DNA of 16,798 nucleotides from VRUE01 sp035605695. Lineage in GTDB: Bacteria; Actinomycetota; Thermoleophilia; Solirubrobacterales; 70-9. The stretch is taken from the NCBI GenBank assembly GCA_035605695.1, contig DATNGZ010000057.1, positions 1 through 16,798 of the forward strand, written 5' to 3'. Under the pieces are notes generated by a model that made no database searches, had not been told where the DNA came from, and was given only the letters and a program-made list of their open reading frames with translations. Shown one piece after another: positions 13,945-16,798 of the stretch (position 1 is its first letter; every line of letters starts with the position of its first letter). Made by a program: the position numbers and the translations under genes.

Positions 13945-14571
13945 TCAGAGTATGTAAACCGTCGTATACACGATGATCCACATCACGTCGACGAAGTGCC
14001 AGTAGATGCCGGGCACCTCGACCCCAAGGTGGTCCTTCTCCTCGGGTCCAAAATGACCGCGGAAGGCACGGATCGTGGCGAAGCTGAGCAGGGCCAGGCC
14101 GACGAAGACGTGGGCACCGTGCAGGCCGGTGAGTCCGTAGAAGATCGAGCCGAAGGCGAGGTCGCGGGCGCTGAAGCCGAGGTGGACGTACTCGTTGACC
14201 TGAATGAAGAGGAAGGTCGTGCCGAGCAGCCAGGTCAGCACCAGACCCAGCTTCAGGCCCTTCCTGTTACCACGGCGGATCGACTCGAGGGCGTAGTGGA
14301 TCGTGAAGCTGGAGGAGATCAGGATCGCGGTGTTGACACCGGCGACCGCGACCGGCAATTCGTAGGGATGCGGCGGCCAAGATGACGGGCCGACGACCAC
14401 GCGGAGGAAGAAGTAGGAGGCGAAGAAGGCGCCGAACAGCATCACCTCGGAGACGATGAAAAGCAGGATCCCCAGCGTCTGGCGATCCATGCGCGAGCTC
14501 TGGTTGGCCTCCGGCGGCCCGTGGTGCTCCTCCTCGGGGGCGTGGCCAAGGGCAACGGTCGCGCTCTCCAT
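13945..14571 (-). CDS. coxC: Cytochrome c oxidase subunit III
   Basis: 208 residues, the five-helix short form typical of bacterial caa3-type enzymes. The His/Glu-rich N-terminus (HAPEEEHHGPPEAN) is followed by helix 1 with the conserved SEVMLFGAFFASYFFLR, then the NTAILISSSFTIHYAL helix, the FLFIQVNEYVHLGF block, FYGLTGLHGAHVFVGL, and the C-terminal GIYWHFVDVMWIIVYTTVYIL. All are standard subunit III signatures. The subunit has no metal and stabilises turnover of subunit I. The ATG (14571-14569) shares a base with the upstream TGA, and GGGGGTGAG precedes it. The order on this strand is coxA, tandem Usp-like gene, coxC, so it serves the complete A2-type oxidase and not the degenerate plus-strand pair, which has no subunit III of its own. 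Confidence 0.94.
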   Translation of the reverse strand: MESATVALGHAPEEEHHGPPEANQSSRMDRQTLGILLFIVSEVMLFGAFFASYFFLRVVVGPSSWPPHPYELPVAVAGVNTAILISSSFTIHYALESIRRGNRKGLKLGLVLTWLLGTTFLFIQVNEYVHLGFSARDLAFGSIFYGLTGLHGAHVFVGLALLSFATIRAFRGHFGPEEKDHLGVEVPGIYWHFVDVMWIIVYTTVYIL

Positions 14572-15446
14572 CAGGACTCACCCCCATCGGCAACGGCGGC
14601 GGCAACGGCGGTTGCCGGGCGGCCAACCTCGAGGTGCTCGACCTGCTTGTCGGTGATCTCGCGCACCTTGCCGATCAGATCGCCCTCGAGCCAGCGCGAC
14701 GTCTCCCCTGCGAAGGTCGAGATCAGCACCTCGTCGATGCGGTAATGCTCGATCGCGTTCCGCACCGCGTGGAAGGGGTCGGGACTCATCGGCTGACCGG
14801 TCGCATCGATGTCGGCCCGGTAGAGCTCGGCCAAGGTGGAAGCCAGGTCGCGGACGATCTCCGCCTCGCTAACGCTCTCCGAACGCGGGCAGATGATCGT
14901 GTAGCGGTGGGGGTGTCCGGCGGCGCGTTCCTTGAGCCTGCTGACGAGGTCGGGTGCTGCAACCGTCTTGCTTGCGACGACCAGGGTGTGGTTGACCTCC
15001 CAGCTGACCGAGTCGTCTTCGATCCGCACCGGGATATGAGTCACGGCGACGTCGGGTTCGAGGTGACCTTCGGCCCAGGCAACCAGGTCCTTGCGGGTGA
15101 AGCCGAAGCGGGTTCCAGAGGCGCAGGAGAGCAGCACCTCGCCCGGCTCATGCGCGCGAACGGCGTCATCGAGCGCCAGTGACGGCTCCGGATCCATCAC
15201 CTCGCCGACCGATTCGATCCCGTACTCAGAGAGGATCGACATCGTCACCTCGACCCGCGCCCGCGCCGCGTCGCGCAGCTCGCCGGAATCGATCAGCTGG
15301 CCGACCGCCGGCTGGTTCTGCGGGGCGGCGACGGCGACGAAGGGGACCTTGTCGGCCCGCTCGCGCACCGCCGCCAGCAGCTTGCGGCCCCCCGCCACCT
15401 CGTTGAGGAAAACAAGCAGGGGTCGCGGCTCGGGTGCGGCGTTCAT
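14571..15446 (-). CDS. Tandem universal-stress-like protein inserted between coxA and coxC
   Basis: 291 residues, soluble, with no signal or membrane helix. Two Usp-like units: unit 1 (about 8-145) begins PRPLLVFLNEVAGGRKLL and contains EPSLALDDAVRAHEPGEVLLS; unit 2 (about 152-275) begins NHTLVVASKTVAAPDLV and contains MSPDPFHAVRNAIEHYRIDEVLISTFAGETSRW (written here in parts of the same block), then WLEGDLIGKVREITDKQVEHL. The second unit is closest to the membrane Usp-like protein at 13274-13924. The ATG (15446-15444) overlaps the coxA TGA as ATGA and its own TGA overlaps the coxC ATG, so its synthesis is tied to that of the oxidase subunits. This suggests a cytoplasmic regulator or assembly-linked sensor for the oxidase; there is no direct evidence of ligand or function. 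Confidence 0.75.
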   Translation of the reverse strand: MNAAPEPRPLLVFLNEVAGGRKLLAAVRERADKVPFVAVAAPQNQPAVGQLIDSGELRDAARARVEVTMSILSEYGIESVGEVMDPEPSLALDDAVRAHEPGEVLLSCASGTRFGFTRKDLVAWAEGHLEPDVAVTHIPVRIEDDSVSWEVNHTLVVASKTVAAPDLVSRLKERAAGHPHRYTIICPRSESVSEAEIVRDLASTLAELYRADIDATGQPMSPDPFHAVRNAIEHYRIDEVLISTFAGETSRWLEGDLIGKVREITDKQVEHLEVGRPATAVAAAVADGGES

Positions 15447-16798
15447 GCCGAACCCACCACCGTCGGCTCAGGTTTTGCCGCCTCAACCGATTCGCCGGCC
15501 ATGATCGCGTGGCGAGCGCCGGGAACGCCGAACTCGTAAGGACCGCCGACGACGCGTGGGATCTCGGTGAAGTTGTAGATCGGCGGCGGCGAGGAGACCT
15601 GCCACTCGATCGAGTTGGCGCGCCAGGGATTGGCGGCGGCGCGGGGGCCGAAGCGCCAGCTGACGATCATGTTGTAAAGGAAGACCAGCTGGACCGCGCC
15701 GAGCATAAAGGCGAAGCAGCTGATCAAAAGGTTCCAGTTGCCGAACTGGGTCGCGTAATCAGCGACGCGCCGCGGCATCCCGTCCATGCCGACCCAGTGC
15801 ATCGGGATGAAGGTGCCCCAGGTGCCGAGCAGGGTGCCCCAGAAGTGGACCCGGCCAAGTTTCTCGTCGTACATGCGCCCGGTCATCTTCGGGAACCAGT
15901 GATAGATCCCAGCGAAGATCGTGAAGACCGAGCCGCCGAAGAGGACGAAGTGGATGTGGGCGACGATGAAGTAGGTATCGGAGACGTGGATATCGATCGG
16001 CACCATGCCCAGCATCACGCCACTGATGCCGCCAATCGTGAAGGTGACGATGAAAGCGAGCGCGAACAGCATCGCGGTCGAATAGGTGTGGATCTTGCCG
16101 AAATAGAGGGTCCCCAGCCAGGAGAAAATCTTGATCCCGGTCGGCACCGCGATCAACAGGGTGGTGATCATCATCGGCACCCGCAGCCAGCTGAACATGC
16201 CGGCGACGAACATGTGATGGGCCCAAACGGTGTAGCTGAGCACAACGATCCCGATCAGCGCCAGCGCCATCAGCCTGTAGCCGAAGATTGGCTTACGCGC
16301 ATGGGTCGAGATGACCTCCGAGATGATCCCGAACCCGGGCAGCATCATGATGTAGACGGCCGGGTGCGAGTAGAACCAAAATATATGTTGATAGCTGACT
16401 ACATCGCCGCCGCCGGCGAACTGGAAGAAGTTGGTGTGCAGGGCGCGGTCGAAGAGGACCATGAACTGGGCGCCGGCGATGAACGGGGTCGCGGCGACGA
16501 CCAGGAGTGAGGTCGAGAGGTTGGCCCAGACCAACAGCGGCATCCGCCAGAAGGTCATCCCGGGCGCACGCATAGAGACGATCGTGACCAGGAAGTTGAG
16601 CGCGGTCGCGATCGATGAGGCGCCGGCGAACTGCACCCCGAGGTTGAAGAACGATTGCCCCAACGGAGCCCCGGTCGAGAGCGGCGCGTAGCCGGTCCAA
16701 CCGGCGTCGAAGGCGCCGCCGGGGGCGAGGAAGCTGCCGACGAAGAGCAGACCCGCGATCGGCAGCATCCAGAAGCTGAGCGCGTTGAGGCGCGGGAA
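15443..16798 (-). CDS. coxA: Cytochrome c oxidase subunit I, A2-type heme-copper oxidase (5'-truncated)
   Basis: 451 residues visible; the frame runs off the window (first residues FPRLNALSFW), so roughly 130 N-terminal residues, including the first low-spin heme His, are missing. Catalytic residues in view are complete: YSHPAVYIMMLPG carries the CuB His (16364-16366) and the Tyr of the His-Tyr cross-link; VWAHHMF holds the other two CuB His (16214-16219); VAHIHFVLFGGSVF holds high- and low-spin heme His (about 15950-15960). PTGIKIFSWL keeps the K-channel Lys. The YSHP motif in place of GHPE marks the A2 subfamily, as in Thermus caa3. The enzyme reduces O2 to water with electrons from cytochrome c and pumps protons. 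It leads into the Usp-like gene and coxC through stop/start overlaps. Its own subunit II is probably beyond 16798. Confidence 0.95.
   Translation of the reverse strand, partial: FPRLNALSFWMLPIAGLLFVGSFLAPGGAFDAGWTGYAPLSTGAPLGQSFFNLGVQFAGASSIATALNFLVTIVSMRAPGMTFWRMPLLVWANLSTSLLVVAATPFIAGAQFMVLFDRALHTNFFQFAGGGDVVSYQHIFWFYSHPAVYIMMLPGFGIISEVISTHARKPIFGYRLMALALIGIVVLSYTVWAHHMFVAGMFSWLRVPMMITTLLIAVPTGIKIFSWLGTLYFGKIHTYSTAMLFALAFIVTFTIGGISGVMLGMVPIDIHVSDTYFIVAHIHFVLFGGSVFTIFAGIYHWFPKMTGRMYDEKLGRVHFWGTLLGTWGTFIPMHWVGMDGMPRRVADYATQFGNWNLLISCFAFMLGAVQLVFLYNMIVSWRFGPRAAANPWRANSIEWQVSSPPPIYNFTEIPRVVGGPYEFGVPGARHAIMAGESVEAAKPEPTVVGSA

Noticed and set aside
15434..16510. 358-codon plus-strand frame opposite the A2-type coxA
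   Set aside because: Charged, repetitive translation; fully explained by the antisense of a conserved gene.

Overview
The window is a gene-dense, GC-rich chromosomal segment from an actinomycete-grade bacterium. Very high GC, GTG/TTG starts, many ATGA stop/start overlaps and the gene content (a secreted YWTD propeller with an Ig-like module and basic tail, Usp-like proteins next to cytochrome oxidase genes, an A2-type oxidase) suggest Thermoleophilia/Solirubrobacterales. That placement is inference; no rRNA or other marker is present.

Left part (1-6732): the 3' two-thirds of a SdsA1-type alkylsulfatase; a secreted six-bladed propeller protein; a convergent UBP-type zinc-finger ORF with no recognisable start codon; greA behind a strong inverted repeat; then, on the minus strand, a compact operon PAP2-family phosphatase -> YbhN/LPG-synthase-type membrane protein -> thioredoxin reductase.

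Central part (6811-12937): a plus-strand operon arranged like a classical cytochrome oxidase operon (coxB - coxA - ctaB - 37-residue membrane peptide - two-TM coxD-like), then a minus-strand two-CBS protein, a diheme cytochrome c lipoprotein and ctaA (heme A synthase). The coxB/coxA pair is the main discovery candidate. The subunit II homologue has both CuA cysteines and the C-terminal CuA histidine replaced (Ser, Ser, Tyr). The subunit I homologue lacks all three CuB histidines, the cross-linked Tyr, the high-spin heme histidine, one low-spin heme histidine, and the D- and K-channel signature residues. Both reading frames are intact, with the membrane scaffold and family landmarks preserved. 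The operon therefore looks like an inactivated-by-design heme-copper oxidase paralogue kept for another role.

Right part (12934-16798, all minus strand): an apparently functional A2-type subunit I (YSHP motif and copper/heme histidines present, 5' end outside the window), translationally coupled to a tandem Usp-like protein and to subunit III, followed by a membrane-anchored Usp-like protein and a small coiled-coil/TM protein. The true subunit II of this oxidase is not in the window and may lie beyond base 16798. The ctaA/ctaB products would supply heme A to this enzyme, and the diheme cytochrome c could be its electron donor; whether either serves the degenerate pair is unknown.

Three long inverted-repeat structures sit between genes: 2991-3039 (greA leader), 3549-3651 (greA/trxB convergent gap) and 10570-10685 (coxD-like/CBS convergent gap). 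They may be terminators, structured RNAs or small mobile repeats. No tRNA, rRNA, CRISPR array, IS element or origin was recognised. No gene-free stretch exceeds about 125 bases.
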